Shown here: positions 1 through 11,900 of the stretch, piece by piece | How positions within the stretch are numbered: the stretch's first letter is position 1 | Layout of the letters: each line of letters starts with the position of its first letter | Assembly (NCBI GenBank): GCA_030248295.1 | Contig: JASANH010001374.1 | Location: 868,001 to 932,000, forward strand | Reading direction: 5' to 3' | DNA: 64,000 nucleotides | Source of the DNA: Mesodorylaimus sp. YZB2_4 | Lineage: Eukaryota; Nematoda; Enoplea; Dorylaimida; Dorylaimidae | Notes under the pieces: generated by a model | What the model saw: the letters and a program-made list of their open reading frames with translations, nothing else | Told to the model about the DNA's origin: nothing | Database searches by the model: none | Made by a program: the position numbers and the translations under genes

Positions 1-36
1 GACTGAGACAGTTTGACCTGTGCGCACCCAATATCA

Positions 37-553
37 CATGGCTATACTATATGTGATAAATCACTGGCTCGCACCGAAGCGGGCGCCCCCTAACGGTATG
101 AATCAGTCACCGTTGCCGGCATTCTCCATGAAAGCCCGGAAAGGAATGATATCAAATGAACAGTGCCAAGAGGCATGAAATCAGTCAAATGTGGACAATT
201 TGAACTGTCATCACGTTTGGGCGAAAACATCATTATTTTGAATTTGCCGCCAATCAGGTTCTTATCGATCTCGTCTGCTAGGATGGGGCAAGCTGACTAT
301 GTTGCGCAGCTGTGCACAGTATGCCTTCGACCCTGATTGGCGGCAAATTCAAAATAACAATGTTTTCGCCCAAACGTGATGACAGTTCAAATTGTCCACA
401 TTTGACTGATTTCATGCCTCTTGGCACTGTTCATTTGTTATCATTCCTTTCCGGGCTTTCATGGAGAATGCCGGCCACGGTGACTGATTCATACCGTTAG
501 GGGGCGCCCGCTTCGGTGCGAGCCAGTGATTTATCACATATAGTATAGCCATG
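37..553. mobile_element. Fold-back MITE with perfect 8-bp target site duplication
   Basis: Arms of about 222 bases (37-258 and 332-553) are near-perfect reverse complements around a 73-base spacer. The ends read CATGGCTATACTATATG and its complement. CAATATCA stands directly outside both ends (29-36 and 554-561), an exact 8-bp target site duplication. No transposase is present, so this is a non-autonomous element. An 8-bp duplication fits hAT-type and some other DNA transposons, but I cannot assign a superfamily from the ends. Confidence 0.85.
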
Positions 554-595
554 CAATATCATCATGGATACACTATATGCGCCACCATGCAATAT

Positions 596-1632
596 CATGG
601 CTATACTTAAGGAATTCTCAGGCTCTCCTAACCACGCTCAAACCAGTTCTCTAACACGGAAAGAACTGGCCCATGGGCTAGCATGCAAGGAACAGTAGGG
701 TTCAAATTTGGAATTCGAATGCTATCGCGGAAATAATAGTTTCATTGAATTCCTCGCATCAGACTTGACGTTCTAACAAACTATCATGTTTTACATTTTT
801 TTTATCAAAAAATTTGAATTTGGCGCTCTGACCTTGATGAGCAGGCGAGCAGACCTTTACATCGCCGCAAACTGAAAGTCTTACCGAATCAAATCAATAA
901 CTGATGTCCTACCCAACAGACCACCAGAATATGCAGGCTAGAGAAAAAGAAGATTGTTTGTGTTAACATTGCTGACTATCGTTTTTATTTTATCAGTAAA
1001 ACCGCTACCTTACTAACATTTCTCTGTAGCCAGAGCGCCAAAGCACCTGCGGGCGCATCTTACATCTAGCGGGTATCATACGCGCCAGATGATAACGAGT
1101 GCAGAGCGCTTTACTTCAGAAGTTTTAAGCGAGAAAAGCTGCGTGCCGCGGCAATTGGTTTTGTACTGACGTCGCTCTAAAGCTTTCTTCAGTTTAGAGG
1201 CATTACTGTTACGAACTGAAACTACATAAACAACCGCGCACGGGGAAATTATCAACAGTAATTCTTTTCACAATTGGCTTTGTACTGCTCTGTGCACATG
1301 GGTACGGAGTGCTGGAAGAACTACGTAACCGGATACGCATGCTGCAGTAAATTTCGCGCTTGTAGCAGCTTATGGCAAGCGCCCAGACAAGAACCTGCGT
1401 GCCGCCAAATTCAAATTTTTTGATTAAAAAAATGTAAAACATGATAGTTTGTTAGAAGGTCAAGTCTGATGCGAAGAATTCAATGAAAGTATTATTTCCG
1501 CGATAGCATTCGAATTCCAAATTTGAACCCTACTGTTCCTTGCATGCTAGCCCATGGGCCAGTTCTTTCCGTGTTAGAGAACTGGTTTGAGCGTGGTTAG
1601 GAGAGCCTGAGAATTCCTTAAATACAGCCATG
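596..1632. mobile_element. Second fold-back element with the same terminal bases
   Basis: Arms of about 230 bases (596-825 and 1403-1632) are reverse complements separated by about 575 bases. Both ends begin CATGGCTATA or CATGGCTGTA, like the element just to the left, so the two belong to related families. The flanks TGCAATAT and CCCAATAT share six of eight bases, suggesting a decayed 8-bp duplication. The only open frame inside (1209-1442) is short and mostly repeat arm. Confidence 0.75.
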
Positions 1633-2035
1633 CCCAATATGACGTCAACCGAGGCCTGTGTTAAAGTAATACAGCAAATAAAAAAATAAAAGCTGTGGGA
1701 AAAATGAAATTTAAATTAATAATTCACTTTTTATCTGTAATTGCGATTTTTTAAGTGACGTCACATCAGGTGCGCACAGGCCAAACCGTGAGTCAATCGC
1801 TATCCATTTCGCACCACTAAATGTCTGCTAGAGCCCGCAACGCCGAAATTCAAGAAACCAGGATCTATTGCGATATATAAAAGAATAAACCCCCTCGAGC
1901 GCATGTCTACAAGCCTTATTTGCTCGCTAACGGCTACAGGACACTAGCGAGCAGGTTGAAAGCCCAGCTCTGGGCAGCTGCATTGAGTGCATCAAATAAT
2001 CTTGGATCACAAGCGCCTCAAAAAAATCTGCATGA

Positions 2036-5000
2036 TCAATGAACCCCGAATTTCTTCCTGCGTTCGACAGGAACACTGAAATCCAACTCGGGTCCGATAG
2101 GGACGATGCCAGTTGGATTAATATGGAGCATGGATTTGTAGTAATTTTTGACAATATGCTCCCGATCGACCGTATCCCCGATACCATCCGTGTTGTACAC
2201 GTCGCGAAGATAAGCTGATAAATTGGGGTACTCGATCAATTTCTTTTTATTGCATTTGAAATGACCGTGATAAACCCAGTCGAAACGGACCAAGGTGGTG
2301 AACAGCCGAACATCGGCCAATGTCAAATGATCGCCAATCAGAAAACGACTCTTGTCTAATATCGATTCCAGACGATCAAGAGCAGCGAATAGTTTCACAA
2401 CGGCTTCGTTGTAAACATCCTGAAAAATAGGTGTGAAAGAAGAGAAAAGATGGAAAAATGAACACAGGTCAGAAAGAATTGCATAGCAGCGAATTATCGA
2501 ATCATTGTTCCTGTCACCACATCGCCCGCGGGACCTGGTTACAGCGTACTCGAGGGTGAAGGGACGCAGTTCACAAGAAATGGCTGGGACTGTGTGGAAT
2601 GGAGTGCATTGAGGCGGCTATCTTTGTGATAAGTGATTTGAATATGGCATTAATCGATCAGACAGCGCATTGAAGTACACTGAGCCAACCAGACCGTTTA
2701 CCTCCAAGTCTCAACCAACACTCCACTGCCCCAGCATCGACCGACCCACCGACCCGCCGATCCGGGCCGGATCGGTTTGGGGGAACCGAACCAAAGCTGT
2801 GGGTCGGCCGGATCGGAATTTTGAATTCCCGCCAAAATTTTTTCTCTGGCGTCCAGTCATGTCTTCATGCAGGCAGCTAGGATCGACACTTCAACCCACT
2901 GGACTGGCCGCCCATGCATGACATCGACGTTTTTTTGCAAGTTGCGACCCCACCCACCTTCTGTCCACATAGGAGAGCGGCTCATTTGGCTTGTGAGAGG
3001 CTGATTGGGGGGCAACCCTGACTGAAACACCTCAGTTCTATTCTGGGTGAAGACGTCAGTTTAGGAAACCCGTTCTCAGAGAACTGGCTGTGGGCGATTC
3101 ACCAGGAATTCAATTGGAGGGTGGAAGTGGTGCCCTCGATTGAGAAAACTGGTCCTAGTTACCAGTCGGGGCCCTCCGTTCTTGCTCTTTATCAACCGGA
3201 AACGCTGATTCTGGCGCAGGATGCCCTCGGCGGTTATGCTCCAGCGGAGCAGCTCCAAGTCAGACCGTCAGAGGGAGCCTGCCATGTGAGCTGATCGCCT
3301 CACACACTGCCGCACCCGTCATTATGACTGCTGGCTGGCAACTGGCAAAACCCACAGGAAATTGGGGTAGGTGGGGGGCCCAGCCCGAACACATTTAAAA
3401 GCTGTCCTCATACCGGCCACCTTCCACTCTAAGAAGTCAAGTCTAGAAGCGAAACGGGATATTGTAGGTGCAGTTGTCAGTAAAAATTTGTGAAATTCTA
3501 CGCTGTCGGTTCAGACAGCATGGGGCAAGGGACGATCACGTTAACTTAGTCCTAAAGTTCTCCTCCCCCTGTCCGTTTTTGCCCGAAATCCGTCAGCCAC
3601 TTCTTCCTGACTGCGGGTGTTTGTTATCGATGGTTATCGATTGAAGAAACAATGCATCATGCCAGAAAACAAATGAGTGGGCGCAATACAACGTGGGGTC
3701 GGGTGGATCGGGTCGGGCCGATCCAGACCCTGGGTCGGGTCGGGTCGGTTTGGTGACCTCACACCCGGGTCCTCACACCTCACGGTTTGGTGACCTCACA
3801 CCCATATGAGAATCGGTGCGTATAACATGCGCGCGCAATATTCAAATCACTTATATCACAGATGACTCAGTTTAAGAACTAAAGAACTCGATTCTCATAC
3901 AAGAATCACAGATTCTGTGCTGCGGATTGTACATACTGTATCCCGAATTTCAAAGCTTTGAGGCAGAGAAACGCGTTAAAAAAAGTGACAGGGTTTATGG
4001 GCAGGTTTTTCACTTTTCTGTGATTCCTTTAACGAATTTGCAATTCGTGTTGTTGGGATGAACTTATGAAAACACAACTGTGCTGGAACAGAGAGAAGGA
4101 AACATATGATTGTGTTTTCCTGAGATTTTAGCCTCAGTTTTTGTTGTAAAAGTTTGAAATTTGCTTCTTCCGCCATTTGCTAGCAGATTAGCTGCAAATC
4201 GGCAAAAGCATCAAAATTTTATTATCGTCGAAGGAAAAAAAGAAAAAAAAGAAAAAAAAAAAAAAAAAAAAAAAAACACACAAAAATGAGTTGGCTTTGG
4301 AAACATTTTTGTCCCGCACGATAGTAAGGAATAGTGAGAGTGATAAGACTATCATCTACTCTTTTGGGCATTAAGTCAAAGAAAGAGTGAAATTTAAATT
4401 TTTGCAGCGCTCTTGATTTTGAATTCAAATACGGCTTGTTGACTTCTGTCACTCCTATTACAAAAGCGCGCGAATTTTAAATTTACAATCCCACACAGTA
4501 GCAGATATAATAAAGGTGTAAAAAATTTTCTAACTTTTTTACAAGCATGCATAAAGTTTTTGAAGTTTGTGGCATTGTTTCAGGACCTGTGGAAAGTGAC
4601 AACAGGGGAGAAAATCCATTTTCTAACAGAAAAGCGGGAAATTTGAATTTCAAAATATGAAGACCTTTTTTGAATTAAAATGAGACCACTACAGTTCTAT
4701 CTCGTTTGATGATGATGAGCGATCACAAGTATCGATCGAGTGTAGAAAGCGGGCTCGCGGCCAGGTGGGTGGCGTCTGCCTCTCACGCCAGGTGCGCAGT
4801 TACAGCGAGGGTTCGAGTCGCGGTCTGGGAAATCATTTTACCCTCGAGAGCGCTGTGGTAAAACAGGAAGAGGAAGCTGGCTGTAGTCCCCAGAAGTGTC
4901 AGCGAGCACTTACTTGGCTGGTAGAAAATCCAGCCTTGTATACGCCTTCGTTCACATCGTCACTGACCCATTGGATGACTTGATCGATCTTTTCCTTTTC

Positions 5001-5495
5001 CTCTTTCGGATACAAATCAAGTGCCTTTTGTTGTTCAGTCGAACAAAATGCATTGAATTCGCTGTTTAGCATTTTGATGATTTCACTGGACTCGTTATTG
5101 ACGATGGTCTTTTTGACCTTGTCCCACAGCGCTGGCACTGTTATTCGGCCCGCGTACTCTGGGTCGGCCAGTTGGTAGACCTCCTTCATGGTCTTCTTGC
5201 CATTCACCACGTCTAGTTCACATCTGCGCACTTTGTCCGTGAATGACCAGCCGATCGATCGATCGATGACCGGATCGACGGCGGTCATGCTGATGGCCGA
5301 TTCTAACCCTTTCAACGCGCGGACGACCAGTGCTCGCGAGGCGAACGGGCAGGCGTAGGAGACGTACAGGTGATAGCGACCCGATTCGGCCGGGAATCCA
5401 CTGCTCCCATCGGCCGTTATCCAATTGCGAAAAGCAGATGTTTGACGAACGTAGGCCCCCTTCTCATTGATTTGCGCTTTGAGATCGGTGCTCAT
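2036..5495 (-). CDS. Glutathionyl-hydroquinone reductase / ECM4-type omega-like glutathione S-transferase
   Basis: Exons are 5495-4914 (194 codons) and 2419-2036, with a phase-0 junction STSQ|DVYNEAV, giving 321 residues. The family reduces glutathionyl-hydroquinones and related glutathione conjugates in the cytosol, using an N-terminal thioredoxin fold and a C-terminal helical domain. The thioredoxin part carries YVSYACPFASRAL, placing the catalytic cysteine at about residue 49. The family normally has CPW; here it is CPF. The C-terminal domain carries GVYKAGFSTSQ, LTLADVRLFTTLVRFD, GHFKCN, YPNLSAYLRDVY and INPTGIVPIGP, all typical of ECM4/YqjG. The 5' splice site is CAA|GTAAGT and the acceptor TTTTTCAG. 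The chosen ATG lies 28 bases after TTTTCAG (exon edge 5523), so the message is probably trans-spliced or has a 5' UTR intron. The family is common in bacteria, fungi and plants but patchy in animals. Confidence 0.93.
2420..4913 (-). other. Intron of the ECM4-like gene: repeat debris
   Basis: This 2.5-kb intron holds GGGTCGG/GGATCGG-rich simple sequence (about 2745-2820 and 3695-3790). Around 2990-3260 is a fragment of a dispersed family also seen near 29.3 and 32.6 kb. A poly(A)-rich stretch spans about 4228-4276, and a SINE fragment starts at 4752. No exon was recognised. Confidence 0.6.
4752..4858 (+). mobile_element. tRNA-derived SINE (partial copy)
   Basis: The copy contains the box-A-side sequence CATCTGCCTCTCAC in the variant form GCGTCTGCCTCTCACGCC, then GGTGCGCAGTTACAG, then a box B reading GGGTTCGAGTC, followed by AAATCATTTTACCCTCGAGAGCGC. 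The same order is seen in the complete copy at 31.69-31.85 kb. It sits in the ECM4-like intron. Confidence 0.65.
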
Positions 5496-5523
5496 CGTGG
5501 CGTCCAGCGAGAAAGGAATGGGC

Positions 5524-8500
5524 CTGAAAAGAAGGACATGTACAACCTGCCTCAGGGCATTGTACCCATACTACTGTAGAGTTTTTGTTTTTCTCAGCAA
5601 GTAGACGATCAATATCCGGGGCTCCCACGGAATTTTAAAAATTGAAAAAAAGGCTATTTTAAGGTTCCTAATACGCCAGAAATTCAAAAATTTTGGTAAA
5701 TGATAAATATTTGACGGGGACTACGTACGACTCTACCTTTTCAAAAGAACGACGCTGGTCGCGATAGCGCACGTTAATAAAACGTTTTTTGGGGCAGAGA
5801 ATCCAGAATTTCAGGCTTTTATCAGGGTTTTCAGGGCATTCAGGGGTCGTGGGAACCCTGAATATCAGATGGCATTGAGGGGTGAGCATAGAGGGGCATT
5901 CAGGGTATATATAATATAGGGTATATAATAAAATATATGTATAGGCTATATATAAATATAATAATAATATAGGGTATATATATGTATAATAATATAGGGT
6001 ATATATATATATAATAATATAGGGTATATATATAATAATATAGGGTATATATATATAATAATATAGGGTATATATATATAATAATATAGGGTATATATAT
6101 ATATATATAGGATATATATATATATAATAATATAGGGTATATATAAAAATATAATATATATAATAATTCAGGGTATATATATATATAATATAGGGTATAT
6201 ATATATAATATATTAATATATATATATAATATAAGGGTATATATATATATATATATATTATAGGGTTTATATATATAAATATATATATATAATAATATAG
6301 GGTATATATATATAATAATATAGCGTATATATATATAGGTTAAATATAGGGTATATATATTTATATATAATAATATAGGGTATATATATAATAATATAGG
6401 GTACATATATATAATAATATAGGGTATATATATATAATAATATGGGGTATATATATATAATAATATAGGGTATATATATATAATATATGGTACATATATA
6501 TATAATAATATTGGGTATATATATAATAATATAGGGTATACGTATATAAAAATATATGGGGTATATATATATAATAATATGGGGTATATAATATCAGATG
6601 GCATAGGGGGGCATTCAGGGTGAGGACTGAAAATCAGGGTTTTTAAGGTTTTTCAGGTTTTTCAGGGCATTTAGGGTTCGAATATCAGATGGCATAGACT
6701 TTACTGATCGTCCACCTGCTGCCATCTAACATGGATGGCCTTTCGATGGATGTCAGTCGATATAATGGCGCGGTATAACCCGACGTTTTAACCTTACAAG
6801 ATGTCTTATGACAAGAATTCTGTGACAATGCCTTTTACGCGCACGGATGACAGCAAAAATTGTGTCGAACAGGCCGTAGCACCAGTTATTCTTCTTTTTT
6901 ACCCTGGAGATACACGACAGGATTTTGAAGGAGCTTCTTCCTGTGCAAGTGGTATTCATGCTTTGTAGGCTCTTTTTTAGAGGTGACAAGCAAGATAGCA
7001 AAGGCAGGCAAAACAAAATGCGCAAAAAAAAGCGAAAAACGGACTAGGTATATCCTGTAGGTGAGGCACATATACGTACAGTAGCAGATTAGCCCACAGG
7101 ATATCCTCTAAATAAGGAATCCCAGTAATTCGTGCAATCAATTTTTGACCGCGGCACATCAGAGGATCAGTAAATGTAAAAATCAGCCAGTGTTTTTCGT
7201 CGGGAAAGTTGATGTTTAAGTGAAAAAGTTGATGTTTCAGACGTGAAAATTTTTGCTATTGCCTACTGTAGTGCAAAAATAAAAGAAAAAAGATTAGCCT
7301 ACCTGCAGGAATGTTTCAAGTACGATGTGGCGAGTGATCGAATCAGCAGCATGCAAAGCTAACGAGCGCACTTTGAGGGACTGTCCTCGGCAAGCTGGCT
7401 GCGAGAAGCTAGGATCTAGGCGAAGGGCAGCGCCAGGCGAGGGAGAGGAGAGACAAGTGAGGCACGTGTTTAGCGCGGTGAGGGGGAATTCGAAAGTGCC
7501 TCGTTAAAACACGGGTTTCATAATGAGGTCGAGGTCGATAAAGTTGCGGGTGTGGGTGAGGAAGTCTAAACAACCAGAATGGTACGGTATGTGCCACCAA
7601 CACGCGTCAAGATCGATTTTGTCGGGTTTAGGGCTGAGTGTATGTTCGGGGTGGTACCCACTTGGTCCCTGACATGAGTCAGGCATTTGTCTTTGGGAGT
7701 TCTGGGTATCACAGGCACCACAGCTGATGTGGAAGGTACTCTACAGGGAAGACAGTTGAGGCCCAGACAGCGGGCATACAGTAGCAGTTAATGGGGACGA
7801 CTTTTAAATTTTCAGGATATCAGTTTATTTTTCACTAGTTTCCTATAAAAAAGCGCAACAAAGCAAAATCCTAAATTATTATGTTCCAAATGTTATTATT
7901 ATGTGAAAAGCTGGTGATCGCTGGCCGAAGTGGCGATATGCTCACTCACACAAGGGACCTACTCATAAGACCCCTGGGGACATATTCGAGGGGGGAGACT
8001 TCCAGAATGCAAATGTACAAGGCAGAGCAGGCAAGATCCCGCGTGCGTTTTCTGTCTTCCTTTATCTGATAGTGATTATCTGGTCTTGTTAGCTCGGATT
8101 GGTGTTATCTCATGTGACCAGGGCCAGCAGGCTGGGTCATCTAGTCTGGGTACATACTGCATGCACTGTGCCAAAGTCATTGTTTGTCTCATCTCGACAT
8201 CTCCGCCAAACTTGAAAAGCCGCATAATCGCATGGCCCGGGTAAAATATAGTTTCAGATAAGGGATATCAAGTGACGCAATCGAATGACACGCAGGGTGA
8301 CATATCCTTGCAGTTTTCTATGTTGCGAAAATTGAATACAGACTTTCAATTTTCTTTGTAACTTATACAACAAAAAATACGCCGTTTTCGGATTGTTTTC
8401 CTGTTAGCCGTGGCACATTTGATTTCCCTAGCAAAATGTTATAAAGGCTAGTCAAAATTGATTGAGTAGCGTGCCAATTTTCCAAACTTTTGCAATTGTG

Positions 8501-8965
8501 TTTTTGAGTGAGAATCTACTAGCATGGAGAACAAGTGCATATGCGGCTAACAGAAGAACACACAAGTGTCAGTGTTGTGCTGGCGTATCATCATAGGGCA
8601 TTCACAACAGGAAGACAGATGTTTCTGTTTCAAAAACAAGCTCACAAACTTGACTGACTGCGGGTCTTGTCCTAAGCATTTAGGATCCATGGTCATTAGT
8701 TTCAGTAGAGTCGTTCTTTGCCAGCAACACGCTTGAATCAATCGAATCGGCCGCTTGGCAACCGTAAGCAGCCATTGTCCAAAGAGGGCTGGAGTGTATA
8801 GCAACGAGACTCGAGCGACAGCCGTGTCCAAAGACGAAAGTCTGGGCTTTTTTCCAACACATCCTCTCTCTCACCTCGTTCTCACCAAGCAGGAGATTTT
8901 ATGCGGGCGTAAGCTCAGGTGAAATGCTCTGAGACGAGGTCCCAGGTCATTCAGTAGGCCCAAAT
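5524..8965. other. Intergenic region between the ECM4-like gene and the kinase
   Basis: The main feature is the AT minisatellite at 5.9-6.6 kb. It is flanked on both sides by similar CAGGG-rich sequence containing AATATCAGATGGCAT (about 5820-5930 and 6590-6700). One copy of the GTAAAATATAGTTTCAG motif lies at 8241-8257. Short open frames at 6753-8874 show no recognisable domains and I do not call genes. Confidence 0.55.
5905..6600. repeat. AT-rich minisatellite, unit about ATAATATAGGGTATATAT
   Basis: About 700 bases consist of repeated (TA)n tracts interrupted regularly by AGGG, with a repeat interval of roughly 22-28 bases and variable TA length. A 234-residue open frame on the minus strand across it encodes only Tyr-Ile-Pro-Leu-Tyr-type low complexity and is an artefact of the repeat. 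Confidence 0.9.
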
Positions 8966-11900
8966 ATGAACTACAGCGGATCGTTCCGTGTCGTCGAGGA
9001 AGTGGGCCGAGGAAGCTATGGCACTGTCAAACTTATACAGGATTTGGACACTAAAAGAAAGGTGAGCATTGTCCAGGGCGGGTTACATATGCACTAAGAA
9101 AACAGGGCGATTTTGCAGTATGTGCTGAAAGAAGTGGATTTGAGTCGGGCGACAATCAAAGAACGACTTTCGGCCGAATTAGAGGCGAAAATTCTGTCAA
9201 CTCTGAAACACCCGAATATTGTGCAACATAAGGTAAAGGGTCGGAGCACTCATTTTCAATTTTTCATTTCTTGAATGCGAAGCGCCCGCCTGTACGCAAA
9301 CTATAATGCAAACCCTGAGGGACTTTTTGCGAAATGTGTCCAAGTTCCATCAAGCACCTAATGTTTTGCTGTCCAAAATCAAGCGGACACCTTCAAAATG
9401 TGGATTCAATTAATGAATTCAGTTTCTTAAATCATTTAATTTCTCGTCTTAAAGACCATGGCAGTGCGACCATGAAGGACCGTATTGCCCAACATTACCC
9501 CGCGGTAATGTGGGACAGCATGTGTGAAATAGATGCCCCACGCTACCCGCGAAACTATTACGGACAGCTGTCATGGCAAGGGAGGGCAGACCTGAATTGA
9601 GATATACTGTGAACTGGAGTCGGCATCGATGCCTCACTGTCCTCTGACATCACTGGGAAACGCTGGCTGTCAATTTATACAGTATTGCCCATTTCACACG
9701 CTTCGTACGACTCAAAATTTGAATTTCCCGCTGCAAGCTGCTTATGACAGTTTTGCATAAATGAAAAGCTCCCTTCAAAGCTTGTGAGCGTCCAGCACTC
9801 CGAAGCTTATTCATGCAGAAAAGTAACAACGCTTTTTAAGCCACTTTTTGAATAGAAAACGATCAGTTATATTCATAAATACATTTAAAAAATGTCGATA
9901 AAAATTTCCCATAGTGCATCGGCCGCAGCGGCTTTGAAGTGAGGTACCCAATGCAATACTGTCATAAGCAGCTTGCAGCGGGAAATTCAAATTTTGCATT
10001 GTACGAGGCTTGTGAAATGGTCTGTGAACACGACTAAGGCCAACACTCGAAAGTACCTGACAATCCTAAGCCTAAGCGGGGACAGAAAAGGGCATCAAGA
10101 AAGGTTGTTTCAGGTGAAACTAATATACAGTACCCGTAGGTGGTGAAAAAGCTGATTCTGCACGAGGCTTTCGCCAGAAATCGTGTGCAGCTTGGACACA
10201 TTATCGCCAAATTCGAATTCTAGCTCGAAGAGGAATGCTGTAGCTCTTACATGGCACAATAGCCACAGGCAGAGGGTGACTCAGCCTCCTGCTGGCCACC
10301 TGTATCTCATCGTCGAATCCATTATTGGATTAGACTCGTTGTGTCCCGCATCATTCATTTATGTGGCCTGAAAGTCTTGCAGACCACGAAATTGTGCCAT
10401 ATTATAGGGCTCCTACCAAACCCCGACAGGCATGCTCCATTTGATAATGGCCTATTGCGATGGTGGTGATTTACATTCAAAAATACAAGCACGAAAACGT
10501 ACAAAAGAATTATTTCCAGAATCACAAATTTTAGATTGGTTTGTTCAAATTGTTATGGCTGTCCAGGTACAAAAAGGCACTCGATTCAAAAATAGATCAT
10601 TAATTTCTGGCTTTCATTCTAGTACATTCATGAAAGACATATTTTACACCGGGATATGAAAACATCCAATATTTTCCTGACAAAAACTAATATCGTCAAA
10701 TTGGGTGATTTCGGCATTTCGAAGGTCCTCGATGCAACTGGCGACTATGCGACCACATTGGTGGGCACTCCATTTTTTATGAGCCCAGAGATTTTTATGA
10801 ATCGTCCTTACGATTACAAAGTGAGTCCATCAGACACTTACACAATGCACTGAGTGACTGGTGAAAATTCAACCTGAACTGCAGTTTTATCTCGAAAAAT
10901 GCAAAATTCGAATCCTAAGAGACATCGAAGCACACGAACCTTGAAAATTTTAAATCTTCTGTTTGTTCCAGCATTTACTTGACATTTCATTAAATCTTGA
11001 AGATACTGAGAAAAAAAATTTTCCACCTATTTTTGACCAATGTAAGGGCCTAATTATAGTCGGTCGTACGACAGGCGTGTGTGCACCAAACTCGCGGAAT
11101 TACCGCTTTCGGGCGAGTTTTCTCAAAATTTCGAGCGCTAACCTAATTTGATGTCAGCGAAAATTTTGCAGAGAAAAATGTGCTCTATCAAGCAGATATA
11201 ATTTCGAGGCTTGATTTTTCGCACATTTTTGCGATTCAAATGGGAAAAAATTTATTACAAACTTACTATAAGCAGTAAAAGCAAAGCAAAGACAACCAGT
11301 CTGGAAACTGGACTGTCCTCTTCGTAGAAGGAGCAAGCAGTGCGCGCAAAACTCATGATCAGACCATTTCACTGACCTCGTATAACGCAAAATTTAAATT
11401 TCCCGCCGCAAGCCGCTTATGACAGTTTTACATAAATAAAAGTCCCTCAACACAGTCTGTGTGAGCGATGAAATAAAATCAAATATAAATCTCCTGCACT
11501 GTAACTCGCGCACATGTTTAGAAGTACTAGGGCCTTTTCATTTGATTAAAACTGGCATAGGCAACTTATAGCGGGAGATTCAAATTTTCCAATGTACGGG
11601 GCCTGTGACCTAGTCTTTACCATAAAAATGGGGCAATTTTTCATGACTGACAACGAGTCCACCTTGACGTGTGTTTACCAACAGTCTTATCAGCCAAATA
11701 TAATGCAGCTATTTTTTAAAATCATTGTCCAGTTTTTTCGTGCTGACACACCCGTTTCATTTTTTAATCCAGCATTAAGTGAATCGATACCCGGTGGTCA
11801 CTGCCCGTTTCTAATACGCAGGCTCATTTGATGCAGTTTTTCTTTCTCTACAGAATAGAAAATATTTTCGCTTGTTTCTGCAGTCTTGGCTGCAGAACCT

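Larger units (their letters stand above)
1..1794. repeat. Possible outer inverted repeat enclosing both MITEs
   Basis: The first 27 bases of the window, which end in TGCGCAC, are an imperfect reverse complement of 1770-1794 (GTGCGCACAGGCCAAACCG and onward). This suggests the two fold-back elements inserted into an older palindromic element whose left end lies outside the window. Confidence 0.45.

Noticed and set aside
5900..6604. 234-residue open frame on the minus strand
   Set aside because: It is a translation of the AT minisatellite (Tyr-Ile-Pro-Leu low complexity) with no gene-like composition.
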